From Longispora sp047121295 (GTDB lineage: Bacteria; Actinomycetota; Actinomycetes; Mycobacteriales; Micromonosporaceae), in contig NZ_CP139447.1 of NCBI RefSeq assembly GCF_047121295.1, positions 1,116,001 through 1,180,000 of the forward strand: a stretch of DNA of 64,000 bases. The letters are read 5' to 3'. Under the pieces are notes generated by a model. It had not been told where the DNA came from, made no database searches, and saw nothing but the letters and a program-made list of their open reading frames with translations. The position numbers and the translations under genes were made by a program. Shown here piece after piece: positions 1-8,348 of the stretch (position 1 is the stretch's first letter; every line of letters starts with the position of its first letter).

Positions 1-342
1 CATCGCGGTCGGGTTGTCGGCGAGCAGGATCTGCAGGTGCGCCTCGACGCCGTCCTTGCGCAGGCCGGGGTCGACGCCCAGCTCGTGGGAGGTGTCGTGC
101 AGGACCTCCTCGATGGTGATCCGCAGCTCCTCGCCGGCCTTGTTGATCACCTTCCACGCGCCGGGGGCCTCCTCGACCCTGCACGGCGGGGACATCCAGT
201 TGAGTGGCTTGTAGGCCCGGTCGTCGGCGTGAATGGACACGGAGCCGTCCGCCTTGATCAGCAGCAGCCGCGTGGCCATCGGGAGATGTGCGGTGAGGCG
301 GCCGACGTAGTCGACCGAGCACCGAGCGATGACAAGACGCAC
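1..342 (-). CDS. nucS: Endonuclease NucS (partial, N-terminal 114 residues)
   Basis: The N-terminal part of the archaeal/actinobacterial mismatch-specific endonuclease NucS (EndoMS), which cuts mismatched DNA in the non-canonical mismatch repair of actinobacteria that lack MutS/MutL. The frame reads from a GTG at 342 to the window edge without a stop. It contains family-typical stretches: an RLVIARCSVDYVGRL start, then LLLIKADGSVSIHADDRAYK and PLNWMSPPC in the N-terminal beta domain. The catalytic nuclease domain lies outside the window. A TACCCT hexamer ends 6 nt before the GTG, so the gene looks leaderless. It is divergent from the alpha-galactosidase. Identification rests on remembered similarity to the mycobacterial protein and is strong. 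Confidence 0.9.
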   Translation of the reverse strand, partial: MRLVIARCSVDYVGRLTAHLPMATRLLLIKADGSVSIHADDRAYKPLNWMSPPCRVEEAPGAWKVINKAGEELRITIEEVLHDTSHELGVDPGLRKDGVEAHLQILLADNPTAM

Positions 343-348
343 CCGATG

Positions 349-354
349 AGGGTA
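349..354 (-). promoter_or_regulatory. -10 element of a leaderless nucS promoter
   Basis: TACCCT on the minus strand, separated by 6 nt from the GTG start at 342. This spacing puts the transcription start at or next to the start codon, and no Shine-Dalgarno sequence is present. Inference from sequence only. Confidence 0.45.
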
Positions 355-387
355 ACGGAGGCCGGGCGAAACGGGCCGTTCACATCC

Positions 388-417
388 TTGACATCGACGG
401 GCGTCGAGGGGTGTGAT
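388..417 (+). promoter_or_regulatory. Candidate promoter of the alpha-galactosidase gene
   Basis: A perfect TTGACA (388-393), an 18-nt spacer and TGTGAT (412-417). The spacer holds an inverted repeat TCGACG-GG-CGTCGA (394-407) that could be an operator for sugar-responsive control. Transcription would start near 424, giving a leader of about 50 nt. Confidence 0.5.
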
Positions 418-474
418 GTGGGGGCTGCTGTTTGATCCTGGGGATTCATGTTCGACCATGATGGGATTGATCCG

Positions 475-2574
475 ATGAGACACCTCCGGAAACTGTCCGC
501 TCTGGTGCTGTTGGTGGGGCTGGTCGGGGCGCCGGCCGCCCCGGCCACCGCCACCCCGGCCGCCCCGGCCACCGCCCCCGCCACCTTGGGCAACGGCCTC
601 GCCCTCACCCCGCAGATGGGGTTCAACAACTGGAACTCGACCCACTGCCGCGCCGAGTTCAACGAGTCCATGGTCAAGGGGATCGCGGACATCTTCGTCA
701 GCTCGGGGCTGAAGGCCGCCGGGTACCAGTACGTGAACCTGGACGACTGTTGGGCGCTGCCGAACCGTGACTCCGCCGGCAACCTGGTGCCCGACCCGGT
801 CCGGTTCCCCAACGGCATCAAGGCCGTGGCCGACTACGTGCACTCCAAGGGCCTGAAGTTCGGCATCTACTCCAGCGCCGGCACCAAGACGTGCGACTCG
901 CTCGGCTTCCCCGGCGGGCTCGACCACGAGACGGCCGACGCGAACCTGTGGGCGTCGTGGGGCGTGGACTACCTCAAGTACGACAACTGCAACAACGCCG
1001 GGGTCGACGCGCAGACCCGGTACAAGAAGATGCGCGACGCGCTGGCGGCCACGGGCCGGCCGATCCTGTACAGCATCTGCGAGTGGGGCTCCAACCAGCC
1101 GTGGAACTGGGCGGCCGACGTCGGCAACTCGTGGCGCACCACCGGCGACATCTCCGACAACTGGTCGAGCATGGTGTCGATCCTGCACCAGAACGAGTCG
1201 CTGGCCCCGTACGCGAAGGTCGGCGCCTGGAACGACCCCGACATGCTCGAGGTCGGCAACGGCGGGATGACCGACACCGAATACCGCTCGCACTTCAGCC
1301 TGTGGTCGATGATGGCCGCCCCGCTGCTGATCGGCTCGGACCTGCGCACCGCGAGCCCCGCGACGATGACCATCCTCACCAACGCGGACGTCATCGCCCT
1401 CGACCAGGACTCCCTCGGCAAGCAGGCGACCGTCGTGGCCACCGGGGTCTACTCCAAGCCGCTGGCCAACGGGGACCGGGGCGTGGCCCTGTTCAACGAG
1501 GGCAACTCGGCGAAGACGATCACGACGACGGCCGCGGCGGTGGGGATCGGCGGGGCGACGTCGTACACGGTGAAGGATCTGTGGTCGAAGGCGACCAGCA
1601 CCAGCACCGGCACCTTCAGCGCCACGGTCCCCGCGCACGGCACGATCGTCTACCGGGTCACCCCCGGCAGCCCCGTCCCGCCGCCCACCGGGATCTCCCA
1701 GCTCAGCGACCTGTCCTGGCGCAGCGCCACCAACGGCTGGGGACCGGTCGAGCGTGACCGCAGCAACGGCGAGCAGGCCGCCGGCGACGGCCGGACCCTG
1801 ACCATCGGCGGCACGACCTACGCCAAGGGCCTCGGCACCCACGCGGCCAGCGAGATCGTCTACCACCTCGGCGGCACGTGCACGACGTTCTCCGTCGACG
1901 TGGGCGTGGACGACGAGGTCGGCGTCACCGGATCGGTGACATTCCAGGTGTACCGCGACGCCACGAAGGTCGCCGACAGCGGCCCGGTGACCTGGGCCGA
2001 CGCGGCGAAACACCTGACCGCCAGCCTCACCGGTGGCCAGCAGCTCCGGCTCGTCGTCACCGACGGCGGCAACGGCATCGGCTACGACCACGCCGACTGG
2101 GCCAACCCGAAGATCGCCTGCGGCCCGGGCCCCGGCGCGGGCAGCCACCCGCTGTCCGACGTCGCCTGGAGCAGCGCGGGCAACGGCTGGGGCCCGGTGG
2201 AGAAGGACCGCAGCAACGGCGAGCAGGCGGCCGGCGACGGCCGGACCCTGACCGTCGGCGGCGTGACCTACGCGAAGGGCCTGGGCGTCCACGCGACCAG
2301 CGACATCGTGTACTACCTGGCCGGCGGCTGCTCGTCCCTCACCGTCGACGTCGGCGTGGACGACGAGTCGGGGAACAACGGCTCGGTGGCCTTCCAGGTG
2401 TACCGGGACGGCACCCTCGTCGCCAACAGCGGGGTGGTCCGGGGGACCGGCGGCCCGGTACGGCTCACCGCCGACCTGACCGGGGGCCAGGAGCTGCGGC
2501 TCACGGTCACCAACGGCGGGGACAACGTCGACTACGACCACGCGGACTGGGGCGGCCCGATTCTTACCTGCTGA
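475..2574 (+). CDS. Secreted GH27 alpha-galactosidase with two C-terminal NPCBM modules
   Basis: A secreted retaining glycosidase, expected to release terminal alpha-galactose from galactomannans or oligosaccharides. The chosen ATG at 475 gives a 699-residue precursor whose first 27 or so residues are a signal peptide (MRHLRK, hydrophobic core, Ala-rich cleavage region). An ATG at 448 would add nine residues before the basic n-region and is less likely. The GH27 domain spans about residues 40-395: the nucleophile is D170 in KYDNC and the acid/base is D256 in WNDPDM. A Pro-rich linker leads to two NPCBM carbohydrate-binding modules (about 406-550 and 556-699). Each contains the NGWGPVE, RSNGEQAAGDG and KGLG-HA blocks. 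The two modules are nearly identical over long stretches of DNA, suggesting recent duplication. Substrate preference is not visible from sequence. Confidence 0.92.
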   Translation: MRHLRKLSALVLLVGLVGAPAAPATATPAAPATAPATLGNGLALTPQMGFNNWNSTHCRAEFNESMVKGIADIFVSSGLKAAGYQYVNLDDCWALPNRDSAGNLVPDPVRFPNGIKAVADYVHSKGLKFGIYSSAGTKTCDSLGFPGGLDHETADANLWASWGVDYLKYDNCNNAGVDAQTRYKKMRDALAATGRPILYSICEWGSNQPWNWAADVGNSWRTTGDISDNWSSMVSILHQNESLAPYAKVGAWNDPDMLEVGNGGMTDTEYRSHFSLWSMMAAPLLIGSDLRTASPATMTILTNADVIALDQDSLGKQATVVATGVYSKPLANGDRGVALFNEGNSAKTITTTAAAVGIGGATSYTVKDLWSKATSTSTGTFSATVPAHGTIVYRVTPGSPVPPPTGISQLSDLSWRSATNGWGPVERDRSNGEQAAGDGRTLTIGGTTYAKGLGTHAASEIVYHLGGTCTTFSVDVGVDDEVGVTGSVTFQVYRDATKVADSGPVTWADAAKHLTASLTGGQQLRLVVTDGGNGIGYDHADWANPKIACGPGPGAGSHPLSDVAWSSAGNGWGPVEKDRSNGEQAAGDGRTLTVGGVTYAKGLGVHATSDIVYYLAGGCSSLTVDVGVDDESGNNGSVAFQVYRDGTLVANSGVVRGTGGPVRLTADLTGGQELRLTVTNGGDNVDYDHADWGGPILTC

Positions 2575-2605
2575 GAATCGCCTCCCGATTGCTGGGATGT
2601 GTGAC

Positions 2606-2611
2606 TAGCGT
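2606..2611 (+). promoter_or_regulatory. -10 element of a leaderless methyltransferase promoter
   Basis: TAGCGT, 7 nt before the ATG at 2619, with no Shine-Dalgarno sequence between them. Confidence 0.4.
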
Positions 2612-2618
2612 GGTGCCC

Positions 2619-3389
2619 ATGTACACGCATGGGCACCACGACTCCGTGCTGCGGTCGCACCGGTGGCGCACCGCGGCGAACTCCGCCGGCTACCTGCTGT
2701 CGCACCTCGCGCCCGGACAGTCCCTCCTGGACGTCGGCTGCGGGCCGGGCACCATCACGGTCGACCTGGCCGGGCTGGTCGCTCCGGGGCGGGTGGTCGG
2801 GCTCGACGCCTCGGCGGAGGTGCTGGCCGAGGCCCGCTCGAACGCGCCCGGGGTGGACTTCGTGGTCGGCGACGTCATGGCCCTGGAGTACGACGACGCC
2901 TCCTTCGACGTCGTGCACGCCCACCAGGTCCTCCAGCACGTCGCCGACCCGGTCGGCGCGCTCCGCGAACTCCGCCGGGTCAGCCGGGGCGTGGTCGCGG
3001 CCCGGGACGCCGACTACGCCGCGATGACGTGGTACCCGCACGTCCCCGCCCTCGACGACTGGCAGGCCCTCTACCAGCGGGTCGCCCGGAGCAACGGCGG
3101 CGAGCCCGACGCCGGGCGCCGGTTGCTGGCGTGGACCCGGGCGGCCGGGTTCGCCGAGGTGACCCCGGGCGCGTCGGTGTGGTGCTACGCGACGCCCGAG
3201 GACCGGGCCTGGTGGGGCGACCTGTGGGCGGACCGGATGGTGGACTCGGCGCTGGCCCGGCAGGCCGTGGCGCGGGGCTTCGCGAGCGAGGCGGACCTGC
3301 GGGCGATCGCGGCGGGCTGGCGGGAGTGGGCCGGGTCCCCGGACGGGTGGTTCCTCGTGCCGCACGGGGAGGTACTGGCCTGGGGCTGA
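2619..3389 (+). CDS. Class I SAM-dependent methyltransferase
   Basis: A soluble 256-residue Rossmann-fold methyltransferase of the UbiE/Methyltransf_11 type. Motif I LLDVGCGPGTI lies at about residues 36-46, the acidic strand-2 end at GLDAS, motif II at VVGDVMAL and motif III around FDVVHAHQVLQHV. The N-terminal YTHGHHDSVLRSHRWRTA block is typical of an actinobacterial subgroup whose substrate I cannot name. The start ATG at 2619 is preferred because of the TAGCGT hexamer 7 nt upstream; in-frame GTGs at 2610 and 2613 are alternatives. The gene is 44 bases after the alpha-galactosidase stop and probably has its own promoter. Confidence 0.8.
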   Translation: MYTHGHHDSVLRSHRWRTAANSAGYLLSHLAPGQSLLDVGCGPGTITVDLAGLVAPGRVVGLDASAEVLAEARSNAPGVDFVVGDVMALEYDDASFDVVHAHQVLQHVADPVGALRELRRVSRGVVAARDADYAAMTWYPHVPALDDWQALYQRVARSNGGEPDAGRRLLAWTRAAGFAEVTPGASVWCYATPEDRAWWGDLWADRMVDSALARQAVARGFASEADLRAIAAGWREWAGSPDGWFLVPHGEVLAWG

Positions 3390-3462
3390 CGACGCCGGCC
3401 GGCGGGGCGGCCTCCCGGCCCCGCCCCGCCCCGCGTCGTGCCGGCCGTGGCACCCTCGAAGG

Positions 3463-4284
3463 GTGAGCCCCGAACTGTTCGGCCCCCGCAGCGTCACCTG
3501 GCAGCTGCACGCCGACCCCGCCATGTGGGTCGCCGGCGTCAGCGCCCTCTTCCTCCAGGCCCTGCACCCCCTCGCCGTCCGGGGCGTCGTCCGGCTCTCC
3601 GACTTCCGGGACGACCCGCTCGGCCGGCTGAGGCGGACGGCGAGCTTCGTCAGCATCACGACCTACGGCACGGCGGCCCAGGCCGAGGAGGCCGGCGCCC
3701 GGGTCCGCCGGATCCACGCCGCGCTCAAGGTCCCGCTACCGGACGGCGGGAAGCACCCGGTGGACGACCCGGACCTGTTGCGCTGGGTGCACTGCGCGGA
3801 GGTCGCCTCCTATGTGGACGTCGTGCGCCGGGCCGGGTTCCCGCTCACCGACCGGCACGTCGACCTGTACCTCACCGAACAGCGCCGGGCGGCGGCCCTC
3901 GTCGGCCTCGACCCCGAGACCGTGCCCGGTACCTGGGCGGACATGGGCGACTACTTCGAGCGGATGCGCCCCGCGCTCGCCCGGACGGTGGAGGCCGACG
4001 AGATCTACGACTTCCTCACCACCCCGCCGGTGAACCCGCCGATGCGGGCGGGCTGGTGGCCGGTGGCCCGGGTGGCGTACGGGCTGCTGCCGCCGTGGGC
4101 CGTCGAGCTCTACGGCCGCCCCGCCTGGAGCCCGGCCCAGGCCGAGTGGCGGCTGCGCGCGCTGCGCCGGACCGCGAAGCTGATCCCGGACCGGCTGCGC
4201 TGGCGGGTGCCGACCGGCAACATCCTGCGCGCGATCGACCGGCTGGGCCGGGACGCGACCCCGTCCCCCGGCAACCTCCCCTGA
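3463..4284 (+). CDS. Oxygenase MpaB family protein (DUF2236)
   Basis: A 273-residue member of the MpaB / latex-clearing-protein catalytic fold (DUF2236), a haem-associated oxygenase family with poorly known bacterial substrates. Near the N-terminus WQLHADPAMWVAGV and FLQALHPLAV carry the His residues typical of the family. LRWVHCAEVASY, about a third of the way in, is a second conserved His region. The start is GTG at 3463; CACCCT lies 6 nt upstream, so this gene may also be leaderless. There is no signal peptide. The gene converges with the aldehyde dehydrogenase gene, with 63 bases between the stops. The actual substrate is unknown. Confidence 0.8.
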   Translation: MSPELFGPRSVTWQLHADPAMWVAGVSALFLQALHPLAVRGVVRLSDFRDDPLGRLRRTASFVSITTYGTAAQAEEAGARVRRIHAALKVPLPDGGKHPVDDPDLLRWVHCAEVASYVDVVRRAGFPLTDRHVDLYLTEQRRAAALVGLDPETVPGTWADMGDYFERMRPALARTVEADEIYDFLTTPPVNPPMRAGWWPVARVAYGLLPPWAVELYGRPAWSPAQAEWRLRALRRTAKLIPDRLRWRVPTGNILRAIDRLGRDATPSPGNLP

Positions 4285-4347
4285 CCCCGCCCGGGGCGGA
4301 GGGCGGCCGACGCTGCCGGGGAGGCTCCTCCGTAACCGGAAAGTCTG

Positions 4348-5853
4348 TTATTTGCGGCCGTGCAGGATCCGCAGGGCGAGGCGGGTCAGCTTCAGGTCGC
4401 GGGGCCCCTTCTCGAACGTGAGCACCTTGACCAGCGACGGCATCCACCGCTTCGCGATCGCCTTGGGTCGGGCGAACTCCCGCAGCCCGTCGGCCCCGTG
4501 GATCCGGCCGAACCCGGAGTCGCCGACCCCGCCGAACGGCAGCGACGGGATGCCGGCGAACGACAGCGTCGAGTTGATCGACGTCATGCCGGACCGCAGC
4601 CTCCGGGCCGTGGCCATCGCCCGCGCCTTGCCGAACACCGCGCCGGCCAGGCCGTAGTGCGCGGCGTTGACCCGCTCGACGGCCTCGTCCACGTCGCGGA
4701 CCTTCGCGATGGTCAGGGTGGGCCCGAAGGTCTCCTCGCGGACCGCCTCGGAGGTCTCGGGCACGTTCACGAGGATCGTCGGGTGCACGAACGGCGGCCG
4801 GACCGCCTCGGGGCCGCCGAGCACGGCCTCGCCGCCGTCGGCGAGCGCGGCGGCGATGTGCCGGCGGACCACGTCGATCTGGCCGGGCATGGTCATCGGC
4901 CCGATGTCGGCGCCCGGCTCGGCCCCGACGGTGAGCCTGCCGGCCTTGGCGACGACCTTGGCGAGGAAGGCGTCGTAGACGGACTCGACGGCGTACACCC
5001 GCTCGATGCCGATGCAGGTCTGCCCCGCGTTGAACAGGCCGCCCCACACCGTGGCCTCGGCGGCGGCGTCCAGGTCGGCGTCGGAGTCCACGATCATGGC
5101 GTCCTTGCCGCCGCACTCCAGCAGCACGGGCGTCAGGGTCTCGGCGGCGGCGGCCATGACCCTCTTCCCGGTACGCGTGGACCCGGTGAACGCGATCTTG
5201 TCCACCCCCGACGTGACCAGGGCGGCGCCGGTGTCCCCGAGCCCGTGCACGACCTGGAGCACGGGGTGCTCCGGCACGACCTCGGCGAACGTGTCGACGA
5301 GGAACTGCCCGACCGCCGGGGTGTACTCGCTCGGCTTGAACACCACGGCGTTCCCGGCCGCGAGCGCGTACCCGATCGAGCCGACCGGGGTGAAGATGGG
5401 GTAGTTCCACGGCCCGATCACGCCGACCACGCCATAGGGCTGGTACTCGACGTGCGCCGTGTACTCCGACTGCAGGAGCGCGCCGCCCACCCGGCGCATC
5501 CGGAGCACCCGCTTGGCGTGCCTCGCCGCCCAGTGGATGTGGTCGACGGCGGCGGCGGTCTCGGCCGTGGCGTCCCCGATCGGCTTGCCGCCCTCGCGGT
5601 GCATGATCCCGGTCAGCTCGTCGAGCCGGGCGGTGATCAGGGCCCGCCACGCGTACAGCCGGCGGCGGCGGGCGTCGAACCCCAGGTCGCGCCACCAGTC
5701 GGCGGCCGCGCGGGCCCGGGCCACGGCGGCGGCGACCGCCTCGGCGTCGGCGACGGGGAACCGGCCGACCTCCTCGCCGGTCGCGGGGCTGGTGGAGACG
5801 AGCTGTCCGCCATCGACGACGGGGGTGCCGGAAACACTGACGCCAGGGGCCAT
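4348..5853 (-). CDS. Aldehyde dehydrogenase family protein (succinate-semialdehyde dehydrogenase-like)
   Basis: A 501-residue NAD(P)+-dependent aldehyde dehydrogenase. All catalytic landmarks are present: N150 in GPWNYP, K173 in FKPSE, the FTGSTRTGKR cofactor loop (about 222-231), E246 in LLECGG and the nucleophile C280 in NAGQTC. The C-terminal SLPFGGVGDSGFGRIHG block is typical of the group annotated as succinate-semialdehyde or long-chain aldehyde dehydrogenases. The ATG at 5853 follows GAGGAG with 7 nt spacing. A promoter TTACCA-17-TAGACT lies immediately upstream and overlaps an imperfect palindrome similar to one at the ccr promoter. It is divergent from the 3-hydroxyacyl-CoA dehydrogenase gene. 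The substrate is uncertain. Confidence 0.88.
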   Translation of the reverse strand: MAPGVSVSGTPVVDGGQLVSTSPATGEEVGRFPVADAEAVAAAVARARAAADWWRDLGFDARRRRLYAWRALITARLDELTGIMHREGGKPIGDATAETAAAVDHIHWAARHAKRVLRMRRVGGALLQSEYTAHVEYQPYGVVGVIGPWNYPIFTPVGSIGYALAAGNAVVFKPSEYTPAVGQFLVDTFAEVVPEHPVLQVVHGLGDTGAALVTSGVDKIAFTGSTRTGKRVMAAAAETLTPVLLECGGKDAMIVDSDADLDAAAEATVWGGLFNAGQTCIGIERVYAVESVYDAFLAKVVAKAGRLTVGAEPGADIGPMTMPGQIDVVRRHIAAALADGGEAVLGGPEAVRPPFVHPTILVNVPETSEAVREETFGPTLTIAKVRDVDEAVERVNAAHYGLAGAVFGKARAMATARRLRSGMTSINSTLSFAGIPSLPFGGVGDSGFGRIHGADGLREFARPKAIAKRWMPSLVKVLTFEKGPRDLKLTRLALRILHGRK

Positions 5854-5883
5854 GATCTATCTCCTCGCCAGGATGTGACCCCG

Positions 5884-5912
5884 AGTCTAGACCTGTTCCT
5901 ACTCGCTGGTAA
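5884..5912 (-). promoter_or_regulatory. Candidate aldehyde dehydrogenase promoter overlapped by an operator-like palindrome
   Basis: On the minus strand TTACCA (5912-5907), a 17-nt spacer and TAGACT (5889-5884). The motif TACTCGCTGGTA (5900-5911) overlaps the -35 box. It shares the TACTnnnnGGTA pattern with a site just downstream of the predicted ccr transcription start (40346-40357). Confidence 0.4.
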
Positions 5913-5930
5913 CCCTGTGACGGAGTGCAT

Positions 5931-5959
5931 TCCACACGCGTGTCGCGCACTGCTAAGTT
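5931..5959 (+). promoter_or_regulatory. Candidate promoter of the 3-hydroxyacyl-CoA dehydrogenase gene
   Basis: TCCACA (5931-5936), a 17-nt spacer and TAAGTT (5954-5959). The perfect palindrome ACACGCGTGT (5934-5943) overlaps the -35 box and could be an operator. The leader to the GTG at 6039 is about 73 nt and ends in AGGAGG. Confidence 0.3.
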
Positions 5960-6038
5960 GGCCTGAACGATGGGTCAGCTACGTGGGCGCGCGGCGATGT
6001 GCCGGAGGGCCCCGGGTCGGCAGCACAGGAGGCACGGC

Positions 6039-7814
6039 GTGACGGGCATCAACAAGGTCGGCGTGGTCGGGCTCGGCACCATGGGGGCCGGCATCGTCGA
6101 GGTCTTCGCCCGCAACGGCGTCGAGGTCCTCGGCGTCGAGATCACCGAGGCGGCGCTGGAGCGCGGCCGGGCGAACCTCACCGGTTCCACCGACCGGGCC
6201 GTGGCCAAGGGCAAGCTCTCCGAGGCCGACCGCGACGCGCTGAACGACCGGGTCTCGTTCGCCGTGGGCCTGCACTCGCTGTCCGACGTCGACCTCGTGA
6301 TCGAGGCCGTGCCGGAGCGGCTGGAGCTCAAGCGGGCGATCTTCGCGGAGCTCGACAAGGTGTGCAAGCCGGGCGCGATCCTGGCCACCAACACCTCCTC
6401 CCTGTCGGTCACCGAGATCTCGGTCGCCACCCACCGCCCCAACCGGGTGATCGGGATGCACTTCTTCAACCCGGCCCCGATCATGAAGCTGGTCGAGATC
6501 GTCCGGACCGTCGTCACCGAGCAGTCCGTGGTCGACGACATCGAGGCGCTGTGCACCCGGCTGGGCAAGGTCGACGTCACGATCAACGACCGGGCCGGCT
6601 TCATCGCCAACGCCCTCCTCTTCGGGTACCTGAACCACGCGGTCTCGCTGTACGAGTCGAAGTACGCGAGCCGGGAGGACATCGACGCCGCGATGCGCCA
6701 GGGCTGTGGCCTGCCCATGGGCCCGCTCGCCCTGATGGACCTGATCGGCATCGACACCGCGTACGAGATCCTGGACACGATGTACCGGCGCGGCGGCCGC
6801 GACCGTCGGCACGCCCCGGTGCCCCTGATCAAGCAGATGGTCACGGCCGGCCTGCTGGGCCGCAAGTCGGGCCGGGGCTTCTACACGTACGAGAAGCCGG
6901 GTTCCCCGATCGTCGTGAGCGACCCGGAGCCGGCCCCGGTCCCGGACGAGACGGCCCGCCCGGTCAACCGGATCGGCGTGATCGGCTCGGGCACGATGGC
7001 CGCCGGCATCGTCGAGGTGCTGGCCAAGTCCGGGTACGAGACCGTGTTCGTGGCTCGGGGCGCCGAGCAGGCCGCCCGCGCGATGGAGCGCATCGAGCAG
7101 TCCCTGAACAAGGCCGTGGTGCGCGGCAAGCTGTCCGAGGAGGACCGCGACGCGGCCCGGGCCCGGATCACCGGCGCGCACAAGCTCGACGATCTGGCCG
7201 ATGTGGACCTCGTCGTCGAGGCCGTGGTCGAGGAGGTCAGCGTCAAGAAGGCCCTCTTCGAGGCCGTCGCCGAGATCTGCAAGCCCGGCACGGTGCTGGC
7301 CACCACCACGTCCTCGCTCCCGGTGATCGAGTGCGCGATGGCCTCCGGCCGCCCCGAAGACGTTGTGGGACTGCACTTCTTCAACCCCGCGCCGGTCATG
7401 AAGCTGGTCGAGGTGGTCCGCACGATCCGTACCTCACCTGCGGCGCTGGCGACTGCGGTCGCGGTGTGCGAGGCTGTTGGGAAGCGTCCGGTGGTGTGCG
7501 CCGACCGGGCCGGTTTCGTGGTGAACGCGCTCCTGTTCCCGTACCTGAACGACGCGGTCAAGATGCTCGAAGCCAGCTACGCGACGGCGGACGACATCGA
7601 CTACGCGATGAAGCTCGGCTGCGGGTACCCGATGGGCCCGTTCGAGCTTCTCGACGTGGTCGGGCTGGACGTGTCGCTGGCCATCCAGCGGCAGCTGTAC
7701 CTGGAGTTCCGTGAGCCGGGCTTCGCCCCAGCGCCCCTGCTGGAGCACCTGGTGACCGCTGGTTACCTGGGCCGCAAGGCTGGCCGGGGCTTCCGGGACT
7801 ACAGCACCCCCTAG
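6039..7814 (+). CDS. Tandemly duplicated 3-hydroxyacyl-CoA (3-hydroxybutyryl-CoA) dehydrogenase
   Basis: NAD(P)+-dependent oxidation/reduction at C3 of short 3-hydroxyacyl-CoAs, linking acetoacetyl-CoA and 3-hydroxybutyryl-CoA. The 591-residue protein is two complete 3HCDH units in one chain. Unit 1 (about 5-290) has GVVGLGTMGAG, the HFFNPAPIMKLVE catalytic His/Glu region and DRAGFIANALLF. Unit 2 (about 312-590) has GVIGSGTMAAG, HFFNPAPVMKLVE and DRAGFVVNALLF. Single units are normally about 285 residues, so this is an internal duplication with both active sites apparently intact. The GTG start at 6039 follows AGGAGG (6027-6032) with 6 nt spacing. It probably cooperates with the thiolase and Ccr encoded further along. 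Specificity for C4 is inferred. Confidence 0.9.
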   Translation: MTGINKVGVVGLGTMGAGIVEVFARNGVEVLGVEITEAALERGRANLTGSTDRAVAKGKLSEADRDALNDRVSFAVGLHSLSDVDLVIEAVPERLELKRAIFAELDKVCKPGAILATNTSSLSVTEISVATHRPNRVIGMHFFNPAPIMKLVEIVRTVVTEQSVVDDIEALCTRLGKVDVTINDRAGFIANALLFGYLNHAVSLYESKYASREDIDAAMRQGCGLPMGPLALMDLIGIDTAYEILDTMYRRGGRDRRHAPVPLIKQMVTAGLLGRKSGRGFYTYEKPGSPIVVSDPEPAPVPDETARPVNRIGVIGSGTMAAGIVEVLAKSGYETVFVARGAEQAARAMERIEQSLNKAVVRGKLSEEDRDAARARITGAHKLDDLADVDLVVEAVVEEVSVKKALFEAVAEICKPGTVLATTTSSLPVIECAMASGRPEDVVGLHFFNPAPVMKLVEVVRTIRTSPAALATAVAVCEAVGKRPVVCADRAGFVVNALLFPYLNDAVKMLEASYATADDIDYAMKLGCGYPMGPFELLDVVGLDVSLAIQRQLYLEFREPGFAPAPLLEHLVTAGYLGRKAGRGFRDYSTP

Positions 7815-7840
7815 CAGCCTCCACCCCCTCGGAGCGCGTT

Positions 7841-8296
7841 GTGGTCAAGCGGGTCGCCATCATCGCCGCCGCCGCCCTCGGCGTCGTCCTGGTCGCCGTG
7901 CTGCTGTTCGGTAACAGCGGCAAGAGCGAGCCGGTGACGTTCACCGAGGGCGGGGTGGTCGTCAAGGTCGAGTTCCTCGACACCGGCCTCGTCGGCGACC
8001 GGGTGAAGGTGACTTTGAAACCCGAGGCCATCGACGGGTACATGGCGGCGGCGGTCACCCTGGACGTCTCCGGCGACCTGACGCCGATCGCCCCGGTGGA
8101 CCTGCCGCGCGCCCTGACCAAGAAGGACGTGCCGGTGCCGGTGTTCGCCGCCGGCTCCGCCCGGGTCGAGGTCAAGGTCAAGCGGGCCTCGGACAAACCC
8201 GGCAAAGCCATAGTGAAGCTCGGATATCAGGCATGCGACAAGACGGGCTGCAAGCCCGCTGTGGTCGGCAAAACGGTCACTCTCACCCTGAAGTGA
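7841..8296 (+). CDS. Small membrane-anchored protein with DsbD N-terminal-like domain
   Basis: A 151-residue protein with a basic N-terminus and one hydrophobic segment (about residues 5-24), either a signal anchor or an uncleaved signal, followed by a beta-rich exported domain. Near the C-terminus two cysteines sit in YQACDKTGCKPA, which resembles the cysteine motif of the DsbD/c-type thiol-transfer alpha domain (YQ-C...C-PP). I infer an extracytoplasmic thiol-redox role, without proof. The GTG at 7841 starts 26 nt after the dehydrogenase stop, so the two may be cotranscribed. It could equally be an unrelated conserved secreted protein. Confidence 0.55.
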   Translation: MVKRVAIIAAAALGVVLVAVLLFGNSGKSEPVTFTEGGVVVKVEFLDTGLVGDRVKVTLKPEAIDGYMAAAVTLDVSGDLTPIAPVDLPRALTKKDVPVPVFAAGSARVEVKVKRASDKPGKAIVKLGYQACDKTGCKPAVVGKTVTLTLK

Positions 8297-8335
8297 TCCG
8301 TGCCGCAGCACCGGTCCCGCGCCCGGGCCGGCCCG

Positions 8336-8341
8336 TATTCT
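8336..8341 (+). promoter_or_regulatory. -10 element of a leaderless promoter
   Basis: TATTCT, 7 nt before the GTG at 8349, with no ribosome binding site between them. Confidence 0.45.
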
Positions 8342-8348
8342 TGACCCC

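Noticed and set aside
258..821. A 187-codon minus-strand frame upstream of nucS.
   Set aside because: It overlaps both nucS (in another frame) and the alpha-galactosidase coding region. The nucS reading frame from 342 fits a known family.
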